A stretch of 64,000 nucleotides of DNA from Candidatus Schekmanbacteria bacterium. Lineage in GTDB: Bacteria > Schekmanbacteria > GWA2-38-11 > J061. A program made the translations under genes and the position numbers. This document shows positions 16,733 through 25,352 of the stretch, piece by piece; the stretch's first letter is position 1; every line of letters begins with the position of its first letter. The stretch spans positions 1-64,000 of the forward strand of contig JACRJM010000003.1 of NCBI GenBank assembly GCA_016219965.1. Direction: 5' to 3'. Under the pieces are notes generated by a model, which worked only from the letters and a program-made list of their open reading frames with translations, was not told the origin of the DNA and did not search any database.

Positions 16733-17464
16733 TTATTTTTGTTTTACCACGAAATAGTAAAATGTTGCTTTTGAAGGAGCGGGTTTCCATGAGCAGGAAA
16801 ATAATCCAATATTAAGATTAACACCCGGCTGGAATATCAAACTACCGAGCTCTGCCCAGTCAGTACCATCTTTACTGTAATATGCACTAAAATTTTCTCC
16901 ATCTTTCACAAGCTTGAAACTAATCGAATCATCAGTATATCCTGGCTCAGTTCCTTTTACGGACTCTTTTCCGGTAATTCTTCTGAAGTTTATGTCTTCA
17001 TTCTTGGATTTGCATAGAAGCAGAAAATCATTTCTTCCTCTATCATCTGTCCATAAAATTAATCCCCCCTTGTCCGATCCGTTGGATTTAAATTCAAGCT
17101 TTACTTCTGCTTCGAAATTCAACGTACCGTTTATTCTTTTGTATAGCAATGGGGCTGTGAAAGTATCGTACCACATATCAGTATTTCCTGGAGCAATGAT
17201 TATGAGGTTGTCATCTTTTTCAATGAAAATATTAGGATCATTTGAATTCGCCCTCAGCCATGCTTTACTGACAACATCATCATCAAAAGTATCAGTAAGC
17301 GCTGCTGGACCTGTCTGGAGTTTTAAATTCTCAATCTGAGAAGCCTCAGAAGGAGGAAGATCAGTAAAGTGAATCGCTCCCTTTGAATCAGTCCATTTAT
17401 AAATTGCCAAGGCCGGCGATGTTAAGACAAAAAGTAAAATTACAAGAATTATAATATGTTTCAT
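16733..17464 (-). CDS. Secreted DUF4124-domain protein with beta-sandwich domain
   Basis: 243 residues from the ATG at 17464, which overlaps the stop of the upstream gene (ATGA). The longer frame would start inside that gene. A signal peptide (KHIIILVILLFVLTSPALA) is followed directly by a DUF4124 module, YKWTDSKGAIHFTDLPPSE, common in proteobacterial envelope proteins. From about residue 60 there is a beta-sandwich, concanavalin/DUF1349-like region: FEAEVKLEF, GGLILWTDD, FSAYYSKDGTDWAELGS, NIGLFSCS. Such domains bind carbohydrate in other proteins. It is the last gene of the pilin/glycosyltransferase operon. Confidence 0.7.
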   Translation of the reverse strand: MKHIIILVILLFVLTSPALAIYKWTDSKGAIHFTDLPPSEASQIENLKLQTGPAALTDTFDDDVVSKAWLRANSNDPNIFIEKDDNLIIIAPGNTDMWYDTFTAPLLYKRINGTLNFEAEVKLEFKSNGSDKGGLILWTDDRGRNDFLLLCKSKNEDINFRRITGKESVKGTEPGYTDDSISFKLVKDGENFSAYYSKDGTDWAELGSLIFQPGVNLNIGLFSCSWKPAPSKATFYYFVVKQK

Positions 17465-18957
17465 TGCAGGTTTACCTTTCTTTCTGGCAACACTTTGTAT
17501 ATCTTGCAATAAGCATCAGCATAGTCAATCTTAATAGATGGATCCATTTCGACCATTCTTATAAAATTTCCATGCGCATAATCTGTAAAAAGTATTGGAG
17601 TCTTGAAGAGTTTTATAAAAACATCCCTGAGATTCCCTTTATAAGTTCCATTATTTATTTCATTCCATATTTTATACATTTTTTTATCATAAAGGTATAA
17701 AAAGGCCGGGTCAAGTCCAACAAGATAATGGTTATCAGGATTATAAAAATAAAGTTCCGGATAATCATCCCAGTCAGAGAGATAAACTCCCATTCCGATA
17801 TCATTTTCAAGCAACCACTGTAAGCCATTTCTGTATCTGTTGTATTCCCTGCGATCTGAAGAAACTTGGGCCATAGCGGATTGTGTTTGAAATAATAATA
17901 AAAATAGTATTGCTAACGCAGGAATAGCTATACCAAATTTTGAAGGTGCTTTTTTCTTAAAAACTGTAAATTTTAAAAAATCATCAATGCAATCTCTGAA
18001 GGCTAACGATGCAAAGAGCAAAACAAATGGTACTGCAAGCTCAATAAACCTTCTCCATCGCCAGCACATTGCCAGTGACATGACAGAAACTACCAGCATT
18101 GATAACGTATCAATTCCCTTCTTTTTTGTGCTTAATGTTATGAAGTAAATAGATATAAGAAACAAAGCAATCAAAGGAAACTGTCCTGTCATAAATTCTT
18201 CAGGGGTAAAGGATTTCCACTCTCCGCCCCCCTCCACTTCCCTTAACAACCCTGCTGATGTGGTTTGCAAATAAATAAAATTTATATTTAGCGGAAAAAA
18301 AGGGTTTAGAACCAACCCTGTTATAATACCCGCTAAAACGCTCAAGGCGGTTTTATAATCTAACTTCCTGGTAATCCAAAGTTCTGACAATAAAACACCG
18401 GCAAAAACAAGAAAAACAGCAGAAAAACCTCCATAAAGCAAAGGATATAAAAAAGACACGATATAAGTGCTTATATATTTTTTTTTAAGCATTAAATACC
18501 ATATCCATATAAGAACTATCAGAGACGGAACCACTGCCCTTGGAAGCGATAAACGGAAAAGAAAAGTCCCGGAAAGCGATACACAAAGAAGTATCCACAT
18601 AAATGGTGCCGGGACATTCATCTTAAGAAGTATAACAGCTATAGATAATAGCAGTAGAAAATCAAAAAACAGAGATGAATTTTTAGCTCCAACCATAAGA
18701 CCTGAATATGTAAAAGGAATAAGCAGTATATGATAAAGAAAATGATGGTCAACGAAAGTCCCTTCTGGAAAACAAATCAATGAAGGACTTGCCGAAAAAA
18801 TCCCTTTGGTACGCATCTGTTCTGCAATCCTGATGTGATAATAACCATCATAACCAACTATGGACTGCGAAGAATACTGAACTTTATAAAGACAAAATAT
18901 TGCGAGGAGTAAAGAAAAACCTGTTAGAAGGTATTTATTTCGATTAAGAGTCTCCAA
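17461..18957 (-). CDS. Polytopic membrane protein, STT3/GT-C-like
   Basis: 498 residues, about eleven hydrophobic helices plus a soluble tail of about 120 residues. After the first helix it reads VGYDGYYHIRIAEQ, which recalls the D..YH motif in the first loop of oligosaccharyltransferase STT3/AglB. A VDHHFLYH motif follows at about residue 70. This supports a GT-C enzyme but does not prove oligosaccharyl transfer; the WWDxG-type motif is not seen. The likely start is TTG, 6 bp after the TPR lipoprotein stop. It lies in the operon downstream of minor pilins, so pilin glycosylation is a reasonable inference. Confidence 0.6.
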   Translation of the reverse strand: METLNRNKYLLTGFSLLLAIFCLYKVQYSSQSIVGYDGYYHIRIAEQMRTKGIFSASPSLICFPEGTFVDHHFLYHILLIPFTYSGLMVGAKNSSLFFDFLLLLSIAVILLKMNVPAPFMWILLCVSLSGTFLFRLSLPRAVVPSLIVLIWIWYLMLKKKYISTYIVSFLYPLLYGGFSAVFLVFAGVLLSELWITRKLDYKTALSVLAGIITGLVLNPFFPLNINFIYLQTTSAGLLREVEGGGEWKSFTPEEFMTGQFPLIALFLISIYFITLSTKKKGIDTLSMLVVSVMSLAMCWRWRRFIELAVPFVLLFASLAFRDCIDDFLKFTVFKKKAPSKFGIAIPALAILFLLLFQTQSAMAQVSSDRREYNRYRNGLQWLLENDIGMGVYLSDWDDYPELYFYNPDNHYLVGLDPAFLYLYDKKMYKIWNEINNGTYKGNLRDVFIKLFKTPILFTDYAHGNFIRMVEMDPSIKIDYADAYCKIYKVLPERKVNLQ

Positions 18958-18963
18958 CTTTTT

Positions 18964-19884
18964 TTATTCTTTGTTGTTTTTACTCTGATTCATATTTTTA
19001 ATAACTTCAGTTGCATCAGATGATAAAGAACTATTGGGAAACCGCTTGATAAGGTCATTAAGTACTTTAACAGCACTTCTGAAATTTTCAGTCTCCCTTG
19101 CTCTGTCCTTTCTGGCTTGCGCTATGGCTTCCTTCCTTTCACCTTCAAATTCTTTTACATTATCCCATGAATTGTAAAACTTTTCCAGTGATTCTGCCCT
19201 GTTCCCAAACATCTGCGCTGCCTTTCTCCTTTGCTCTGCAAGCCAAAACATCGCCTCCGGAGCTTCCTCAGAACCCGGATATAAAGTCAAAACTTTTTCA
19301 ACTTCTTTTAATCCTTCTGATTCCTGATGCAAAAAATCTACTTTTATAATTCCTATCTTTAATTGAGCCATGGAATCATATTCTGAATGAAAATCATTAT
19401 CCATGACTTGCTGAAGCTCATTTACAGCTTTTCCATATTCCTTTGCCAAAAGAAGAAGCATTGCCTTATGATATCTTATGCGGTCTTGAACTTCTCCCTC
19501 TTTATGCTTAAGAAAAATAGTATCTATTTCCCGCATAGCTGCCATAAACAAAGTATCGCTTCCACTTAAGCTGTTTCCAGCAAGAAAGTTCGCTACATCT
19601 ATATCACCTACCATGGTTGAATAATTCTTTTTTATCTCAAATGTTTTCCTAAAAGCTTTGAGAGCTTTAGAAGAATCATCGTTTTTTAGCGAGGAAAAGC
19701 CTAACAGATAATAAACTATAGGATCATTAGGGTATTGAGTTGTTAATTTATCAAGCGTTAGAACGGCAAGAGGGTAATTACCAGTGTCTATTGTTTTTTC
19801 AATGTTCTCAAGTTCATCGCGGCTTATGCGTGTACATCCTGAGAGCAGGAACATGACAAGTAACAAAAAAAATATTCTTTTCAA
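18964..19884 (-). CDS. TPR-repeat lipoprotein
   Basis: 306 residues from a TTG start. A lipoprotein signal ends in the lipobox LLSG-C (Cys17). Tetratricopeptide-like helices follow: GNYPLAVLTLDKLTTQYPND with PIVYYLLGFSSLK, then a YGKAVNELQQVMD block and a YPGSEEAPEAMFWLAEQ block. A final repeat is NDLIKRFPNSSLSSDATEVI. The arrangement resembles outer-membrane lipoproteins such as BamD/YfgL partners or pilotin-type proteins (PilF). It lies between the secreted mini-proteins and the STT3-like gene and may help assemble or localise the pilus or the mini-proteins. Confidence 0.7.
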   Translation of the reverse strand: MKRIFFLLLVMFLLSGCTRISRDELENIEKTIDTGNYPLAVLTLDKLTTQYPNDPIVYYLLGFSSLKNDDSSKALKAFRKTFEIKKNYSTMVGDIDVANFLAGNSLSGSDTLFMAAMREIDTIFLKHKEGEVQDRIRYHKAMLLLLAKEYGKAVNELQQVMDNDFHSEYDSMAQLKIGIIKVDFLHQESEGLKEVEKVLTLYPGSEEAPEAMFWLAEQRRKAAQMFGNRAESLEKFYNSWDNVKEFEGERKEAIAQARKDRARETENFRSAVKVLNDLIKRFPNSSLSSDATEVIKNMNQSKNNKE

Positions 19885-19965
19885 CTCAGGTTAACCATTT
19901 GAATGAATGGTAGTTCCAACTTATTGGGAATCTTAACAAGCTGTTCTCTTTTTTATACCGCAAAA

Positions 19966-20154
19966 TTACTTAACTTCGTGCCAGTTCTTAATGGTAGTAG
20001 TGGGTGTAAAAGGAGTTGTGCCCCCGGCATTAGCATTTAAACTACTCGAATTATCATTGCTGTCACTTTCAGCAGAGGCAACACTGAATAAAATAGTCCC
20101 ACCTACTGTAATCACAGCTGTTGATATTAATAATACCTTAAAAAATTTTAGCAT
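19966..20154 (-). CDS. Secreted mini-protein with C-terminal IKNWHEVK (copy 1)
   Basis: 62 residues. Signal peptide: basic MLKFFK, hydrophobic stretch, ASA-type cleavage site near residue 28. The predicted mature part is about 34 residues: a Ser/Asn/Gly/Thr-rich acidic linker ending in TTIKNWHEVK. Its start has a strong RBS (GAGGAG, 7 nt). The neighbouring gene (20179-20376) encodes a paralog with the same layout, where only the signal and the last eight residues are conserved. No known family is recognised. The C-terminal motif may be a receptor-binding or processing signal. Confidence 0.75.
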   Translation of the reverse strand: MLKFFKVLLISTAVITVGGTILFSVASAESDSNDNSSSLNANAGGTTPFTPTTTIKNWHEVK

Positions 20155-20178
20155 TTTTTTTCTCCTCTATTTATTTCA

Positions 20179-20376
20179 TTACTTAATTTCATGCCAGTTC
20201 TTTATAACTGTACTTGGAACATCAATATTGCTTCCTCCGTTTACATTCATATTGGAGCTGACTGCTGACGAATTCTCATCGCTGCTTGAATCTGCAAATG
20301 TCATAGTCATTGACAATAACATTGTAGAAATAAAAAGAATTACGGGGATAATAACAATTTTAATAATTTTTAACAT
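20179..20376 (-). CDS. Secreted mini-protein with C-terminal IKNWHEIK (copy 2)
   Basis: 65 residues. Signal peptide (MLKIIK then a long hydrophobic run, cleavage likely after TFA near residue 28), a Ser/Asn-rich acidic mature part (DSSSDENSSA...) and the C-terminus VIKNWHEIK. The Trp-His pair and the flanking KN/E residues match copy 1, while codons differ silently (CAC/CAT, ATT/ATA), so the motif is under selection. RBS GAGGAG sits 6 nt before the ATG. It lies 30 bp after the PilX-like gene and 24 bp before copy 1. Confidence 0.75.
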   Translation of the reverse strand: MLKIIKIVIIPVILFISTMLLSMTMTFADSSSDENSSAVSSNMNVNGGSNIDVPSTVIKNWHEIK

Positions 20377-20406
20377 GCGAACTCCTCATTTTGAGTTTTC
20401 ATGATT

Positions 20407-21480
20407 CTACCATTTATTGTATGAATTTGAAACCCATGTTCCGCTAGTAGATGAAGAAGGGTTTCCCGAAGATCTGGTAAGTGAACTTATATCAACCAGT
20501 TCTACTTTGTAAATTTGCCCATTACTTAATGATAACGATGGTGCTCCTGACGTATCGGGTATATAGTCTCCACCGCTTGGAATACACACCGGTTCTTCTC
20601 CGGATCCACCGTAGGGTGTGTAGCGATATCCATGCGTGTTGCTGAGACAGAAGGTCTTATTTACAGTGTTCACTTCAGCTTCCCCGACTATCGTCCACCC
20701 GGGAGTTGAGATATTGTTATCAATATCCCTATAAATAATGATTGCTTTGTCTGTACTGTCATTGGTACATATGCCGGTTATTTTACTCAAGGCCGGATCT
20801 ATACCTAAATCATAACCCTGCGCTCCTATCACAACATTATTGCTAGTTATATTATCAATATCAGTAGTAGTACTTGTCGGGTTCTTAAAAGTTTGGAAGA
20901 AAAGAAAGTTGTTTTCGAATTTAACCTCTATATCAGCTTCAATTTGTTTAGTAGTAGATATCTCCGATGTAGAGACAAATTGAGATTGCACTTTACGGAA
21001 TGTTATCGATGTTGGATTTGACCAAAGCCATTGCAGACGGGGAATGGTTATTTTAGAAGAATTTCTCCCCACAGAAATTCTTTTGCAAATACTCCAGGCG
21101 GTATCAGCATTACTTGTACTCAAAAGCGTACTTAAACTGCCATTAATATACCATGTTGTATCAACCCAGTTAAGCGGATTCATAATAGTTGTTCTCGGAG
21201 ACTGCCCTATTGTATAAATCTGTGTATTATTGCCTGTTCCGCTCGACCCTGAGAAATTGCTGACAGCGCTTGTTTTAAGATTCCCTTCTGTAATCTCCAT
21301 TCCTCCTTCAGCAGTGTAAAGGGCGTCTGTTGATGTTTTTAAATTTCCAGAGATTTTAAGCTCAGTAGATGTAATCATTACTGCACCTAACCCGAGAACG
21401 GTTAACATTACCAGTATAAGCATGGCTATAACGAGAACCATACCTCTCTCATTTTTTAATATTTTTGATAATTTTACCAT
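20407..21480 (-). CDS. PilX-like minor pilin assembly protein
   Basis: 357 residues. The N-terminus has the PilX pattern: ERGMVLVIAMLILVMLTVLG, a Glu-containing hydrophobic helix without a classical prepilin FTLIE, then STDALYTAEGGME. In type IV pilus systems PilX-type proteins join PilV/PilW minor pilins in priming assembly. The remaining 280 residues are a poorly conserved, Ser/Thr/Asn-rich globular region. It overlaps the PilW-like gene by one base (TAATG-type junction) and is followed by the secreted mini-proteins. Confidence 0.75.
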   Translation of the reverse strand: MVKLSKILKNERGMVLVIAMLILVMLTVLGLGAVMITSTELKISGNLKTSTDALYTAEGGMEITEGNLKTSAVSNFSGSSGTGNNTQIYTIGQSPRTTIMNPLNWVDTTWYINGSLSTLLSTSNADTAWSICKRISVGRNSSKITIPRLQWLWSNPTSITFRKVQSQFVSTSEISTTKQIEADIEVKFENNFLFFQTFKNPTSTTTDIDNITSNNVVIGAQGYDLGIDPALSKITGICTNDSTDKAIIIYRDIDNNISTPGWTIVGEAEVNTVNKTFCLSNTHGYRYTPYGGSGEEPVCIPSGGDYIPDTSGAPSLSLSNGQIYKVELVDISSLTRSSGNPSSSTSGTWVSNSYNKW

Positions 21481-22385
21481 TAATCCGATCCTATATTCCT
21501 TAATTTAATATCAGATTCAAGAGTTATTCTGTGATAACGGTCACTATATGTATCCCCGCAGTTATACGTTCCGCTGTCCTTATAATATGGATCCTCTCTC
21601 ATTGTACGCGCAATAACAAGCACCTTAATCTTCCTTACACTATTTTTCTCTGATGAACTAAGGGCAACTCCCTTATATGGAGTCACACTCCCGAGCAGAT
21701 TATCGTTTTCATCATAATACTTGAACTCAAGATAGTCAATATCATCAACTACAGGTTGGGCTGAGCCTCCATCAATACTTCTTGTTATCTTATTAGTTGA
21801 TGTTGATGTGGAGTGAAGATGATTGGAAGGACTTTGCGAGAAAGTAATTGAATGTATGACATGGAGGACTGAGCCTGCCGGAAAATAATCTGTAAGAGGT
21901 GTTATAGTGAGACTCCCTACAGCGCTTGCTGATATCATAGTGGAATTCCATTTATAACCGTCAGTTATATAAATAGTGTCTCCTGCTGAAAAACGTCCAT
22001 AGTAGTAGGAAGAGGAACTGTCGCTGACGGTATTGACAGAAAGCGTTGTTCCCGGCGCAGTATAGTCTGAAACAAGACTCGCACTTACATCATCCATATC
22101 AACTTTGAAAGTTATGCTATTCTCCGTTGCAGAAGTTATGGCTTCAATGGCTGATGGGTTACTAACAGTTGGAATACCATAACCCATAGTTCTTAAATCC
22201 CTCACCATTGTATCCAATGCAGTCCTTACATTCTGCTGCATCTCGACTATAAGGTCCTGCGAGTTGTATGTTTTTTGCTGACTGGTAAATAAGGAATAGA
22301 GAGTAACTAATATTATTGATGCCAATACTACGGAAACCATTATCTCTATAAGAGTAAACCCCTTATATGATTTAGCATTTTTCAT
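21480..22385 (-). CDS. PilW-like minor pilin
   Basis: 301 residues with a classical type IV prepilin start: basic leader MKNAKSYKG then FTLIEIMVSVVLASIILVTL, cleaved by PilD after the Gly. SLFTSQQKTYNSQDLIVEMQ and VRTALDTMVRDLRTMGYG are the standard PilW continuation. The C-terminal part is a beta-rich head. Together with the PilV-like and PilX-like neighbours it would form the minor-pilin tip complex of a type IV pilus or a related secretion pseudopilus. Confidence 0.85.
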   Translation of the reverse strand: MKNAKSYKGFTLIEIMVSVVLASIILVTLYSLFTSQQKTYNSQDLIVEMQQNVRTALDTMVRDLRTMGYGIPTVSNPSAIEAITSATENSITFKVDMDDVSASLVSDYTAPGTTLSVNTVSDSSSSYYYGRFSAGDTIYITDGYKWNSTMISASAVGSLTITPLTDYFPAGSVLHVIHSITFSQSPSNHLHSTSTSTNKITRSIDGGSAQPVVDDIDYLEFKYYDENDNLLGSVTPYKGVALSSSEKNSVRKIKVLVIARTMREDPYYKDSGTYNCGDTYSDRYHRITLESDIKLRNIGSD

Positions 22386-22394
22386 TTGAAATTC

Positions 22395-22877
22395 TCACTC
22401 TGCAATGGCTGTGGTAAAGGATATGCTATGTGCGCCGTTGTCCTGCCATGTAATAATAACCTCAACAGTTTTTATTCCGCTCGAAGGAATATTGTTAGCC
22501 ACATTCCATATCCTGTTATAATATCCACCTGCTTCCCCATTTTCATCAATGCCTTCCTCACTGTGATCAATCGATGTGGTACTGCTAAGATTGAAATTAT
22601 TTGATGCGTTTGTATCTTCAAGTTCAGAATCGGTAAAAGGCTTATTCTTGAGTTCTTCGATTTTCGTCTGAGCTAAGGCAATTGCAGTGGTAGTCTTTTT
22701 GCTCGACACATTGCCCTTTATAACTGTAGTCACAAGACCTGCTATTGAAAGGAGGCCAACCGCCAGTATAACTATGGATACCAATATCTCTATGAAAGTA
22801 AAACCATCCTGTCTTTTTCTGTTTACATGTATTTCACTCATAACTATGCCCATTATGTGCTGGGTGTTTTCGTTCAT
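22395..22877 (-). CDS. PilV-like minor pilin
   Basis: 160 residues at most. Prepilin motif: KRQDG then FTFIEILVSIVILAVGLLSI, followed by AGLVTTVIKGN and IALAQTKIEELKNKPF, a typical PilV layout. Internal ATGs at codons 9 and 13 are possible starts and none has a strong RBS; the 24-residue leader of the longest form is unusually long, so a shorter start is likely. It is the first gene of the pilin operon and is divergent from the YihY-like gene. Confidence 0.82.
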   Translation of the reverse strand: MNENTQHIMGIVMSEIHVNRKRQDGFTFIEILVSIVILAVGLLSIAGLVTTVIKGNVSSKKTTTAIALAQTKIEELKNKPFTDSELEDTNASNNFNLSSTTSIDHSEEGIDENGEAGGYYNRIWNVANNIPSSGIKTVEVIITWQDNGAHSISFTTAIAE

Positions 22878-22916
22878 AAATCTACAAACTTAAGACATAC
22901 AAAGAGTTATACAATA

Positions 22917-22944
22917 TTGACATAAGCTATTTGAAAATTATACA
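22917..22944 (+). promoter_or_regulatory. Promoter of the YihY-like gene
   Basis: TTGACA at 22917-22922, a 16-nt spacer and TATACA at 22939-22944. The start codon is 60 bp downstream. It lies in the 127-bp divergent gap. Confidence 0.6.
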
Positions 22945-23004
22945 TATTTTTTTTTATTAACATCAAAAGAAAATTTAAAGAATAAATTTCATTTTAGCTT
23001 AGAT

Positions 23005-23838
23005 ATGATAAAAAAATTACTATCAATTTGTAAAATTTACGGTATCGCCATAAAAAATACCTTCGACGATGAAGGCACAACAAAGGCAGCAGCCTTGTCA
23101 TTCTATGCCTTCTTTTCCCTGTTTCCTCTTATATTGATATTTTTTTCCATACTGGGATTTATCGTAGATTCACCTGATATCAGCAGAAAAGCAGCATTAT
23201 TCCTCAAGGACTTCTTTCCCGCATCAATATCTTCTATTGAAAGGAGCATAGCCTATTCTATTAACTCAAAACATAAACTGGGAGTTATTGGTTTTTTGAT
23301 TCTGCTCTCCTCTGCAGTTTATTTTTTCACAGCACTTGAAGAAGCGATAAACAAAGCATGGAAAGTGAAGTCTGAAAGACATTTCATAAGGAAGAAGTTC
23401 CTATCCTTTGCAATAATGTTCATAGCAGGTATTATTCTTCTAACCTCTATTTCTTCAATGTCATTTATTTACATGCTAAGCGGTTTCACCATTATACCCG
23501 ACCTGGTAAATGGAATATTTCCAATGCAAGACTTGATATACGAAATTCTTACATCACTAACGTCATTTCTTCTTTTTTTATCGTTCTATAAATTTCTTCC
23601 CAATACTCAAGTAACATTTAGAGAAATACTCCCCGGAACTATGATAACTGCTTTGATGTGGGAAATCCTGCTCAATGGATTTACTTTTTTTATCAGGTCG
23701 TTTACTGACTACAAGGTGCTTTACGGCCCGGTGACAACACTTATAACGATATTAAGTTGGATATATGTATCCTGCTTTATAATAATAATCGGAGCGGAGT
23801 TTTGTTCTGAATACGCACGTGAAAAGAGGGAAAGATAA
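23005..23838 (+). CDS. YihY/BrkB-family inner-membrane protein
   Basis: 277 residues with about six membrane helices. Family features: the N-terminal TKAAALSFYAFFSLFPLILI, a LEEAINKAWKV stretch after the second helix, FLPNTQVTFREILPG before TMITALMWEILLNGF, and VLYGPVTTLITILSWIYVSC near the end. The family (once miscalled RNase BN) is of uncertain function; membrane transport or lipid handling has been suggested. It is transcribed alone and converges on purF with 17 bp between them. Confidence 0.85.
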   Translation: MIKKLLSICKIYGIAIKNTFDDEGTTKAAALSFYAFFSLFPLILIFFSILGFIVDSPDISRKAALFLKDFFPASISSIERSIAYSINSKHKLGVIGFLILLSSAVYFFTALEEAINKAWKVKSERHFIRKKFLSFAIMFIAGIILLTSISSMSFIYMLSGFTIIPDLVNGIFPMQDLIYEILTSLTSFLLFLSFYKFLPNTQVTFREILPGTMITALMWEILLNGFTFFIRSFTDYKVLYGPVTTLITILSWIYVSCFIIIIGAEFCSEYAREKRER

Positions 23839-23855
23839 TGACAATAAAAAGTGTT

Positions 23856-25352
23856 TTAAAAAAGCTCCATCTGGTTGTCAGCTCCGTCTTCAATTTCAAC
23901 TGGATATTTACCGGTAAAACAGGCTTTGCAGAAAACTGAGTTATCGCTATCCTTCACTGCAGCCCCAATCGCTTCGACACTCAAATAGGCAAGGGAATCT
24001 GCACCTATAAATTTTCTTATCTCTTCAACAGAGTTAAAGGATGCTATAAGCTCCTTTCTGGTAGGTGTATCAATACCGTAGTAGCAGGGATATGAAGTCG
24101 GAGGAGAACTTATTCTCATATGTATTTCTTTAGCACCGGCATCACGGATCATCTTGATTATCTTCTGGCTTGTTGTTCCGCGAACTATACTGTCATCAAT
24201 TATTACAACCCTTTTCCCGTTTATAACATCTTTAACCGGATTAAGTTTCACCTTTACCCCAAAATTCCTTATTGATTGCTCCGGCTCGATGAATGTACGC
24301 CCCACGTAGTGGTTCCTTATAAGTCCCTTATCAAAAGGGATTCCTGATTCCTCGGAATAACCTAATGCTGCTACGACTCCCGAGTCCGGAACAGGGATAA
24401 CAACATCTGCTTTAACAATGTTCTCCCTTGCAAGCTCCCTTCCAAATCTCTTCCGCACACTGTGAACGCTTTGTCCGAAAATATAACTGTCAGGTCTTGC
24501 AAAATAAATAAACTCGAATATGCATAGCGATGTTTTTTCAGGAGGAAATGGTTTGAGACTTGTAACCCCATTTTCGTCAACTATGATCATCTCACCCGGT
24601 TCAACTTCCCTGACTGAATTTGCACCGATAAGATCCAGTGCACATGTCTCGGAAGCAACCACTGTCGAATTGCCCAGCTTTCCCATAACAAGCGGCCTGA
24701 ATCCACGGGGATCTCTTATACATATGAGCTGCTTTTCAGCCAGTATGACCAGCGAATAGGAACCCTTAACCTGCGCAAGTGAATCTATTATCCTGTCTAC
24801 AAGTAATTTCTTTTCCGATTGTGCAATAAGGTGGATTATTACCTCTGTGTCCGAGCTTGAAAGGAAGAGAGCCCCTTTCGATTGTAACATTCCCCTTAGT
24901 CCCTTGGCATTCACAAGGTTGCCGTTATGACCGATTGCTATGCTTCCAAAGGAATAGTTGGCATAAAAAGGCTGTACATTTTTTAGCTTGCTGGAACCGG
25001 TCGTGGAATAACGGTTATGACCAATTGCTATATAACCTTTTAGTTTTTTCAGCTTCTCCGCCGTGAATATCTCGGCAACAAGTCCGTTCGATTTCGAATG
25101 ATAAATAATCTCACCGTCAGAGGAGCATATCCCTGCACCTTCCTGTCCTCGGTGTTGGAGTGCATAGAGACCTAAATAGGTGAGGTTAGCTGCTTCCGGG
25201 TGGCCGTAGATTCCGAAAATGCCGCAGTTTTCTTCAAATGTATCGCTCTTTATTTTTGACTTACAGATTTTTTTCAAATCCTTTTTCCCAGGCTTGTCTG
25301 ATTTCCAGTATATCTCTTTCAATTGTATAATATTTTCCTCCGGATAATGCAC
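23856..25352 (-). CDS. purF: Amidophosphoribosyltransferase, Fe-S type
   Basis: Catalyses the first step of purine synthesis (PRPP plus glutamine to phosphoribosylamine). The N-terminal nucleophile domain starts at the cysteine of [10 protein letters not shown], which must be exposed by propeptide removal. The PRPP site is [18 protein letters not shown]. Cysteines in [25 protein letters not shown] and [11 protein letters not shown] match the [4Fe-4S] ligands of the Bacillus subtilis-type enzyme. The longest frame (GTG, 25352) overlaps purL by 92 bp and would give a 42-residue propeptide. A TTG at 25277 would give a more usual 17-residue propeptide and a 17-bp overlap. Start uncertain. Confidence 0.92.
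   Translation of the reverse strand: MHYPEENIIQLKEIYWKSDKPGKKDLKKICKSKIKSDTFEENCGIFGIYGHPEAANLTYLGLYALQHRGQEGAGICSSDGEIIYHSKSNGLVAEIFTAEKLKKLKGYIAIGHNRYSTTGSSKLKNVQPFYANYSFGSIAIGHNGNLVNAKGLRGMLQSKGALFLSSSDTEVIIHLIAQSEKKLLVDRIIDSLAQVKGSYSLVILAEKQLICIRDPRGFRPLVMGKLGNSTVVASETCALDLIGANSVREVEPGEMIIVDENGVTSLKPFPPEKTSLCIFEFIYFARPDSYIFGQSVHSVRKRFGRELARENIVKADVVIPVPDSGVVAALGYSEESGIPFDKGLIRNHYVGRTFIEPEQSIRNFGVKVKLNPVKDVINGKRVVIIDDSIVRGTTSQKIIKMIRDAGAKEIHMRISSPPTSYPCYYGIDTPTRKELIASFNSVEEIRKFIGADSLAYLSVEAIGAAVKDSDNSVFCKACFTGKYPVEIEDGADNQMELF

Noticed and set aside
22878-22916. Minus-strand promoter for the pilin operon (TATAAC near 22907)
   Set aside because: No acceptable -35 at the right distance and no sigma-54 element, so it is not listed.
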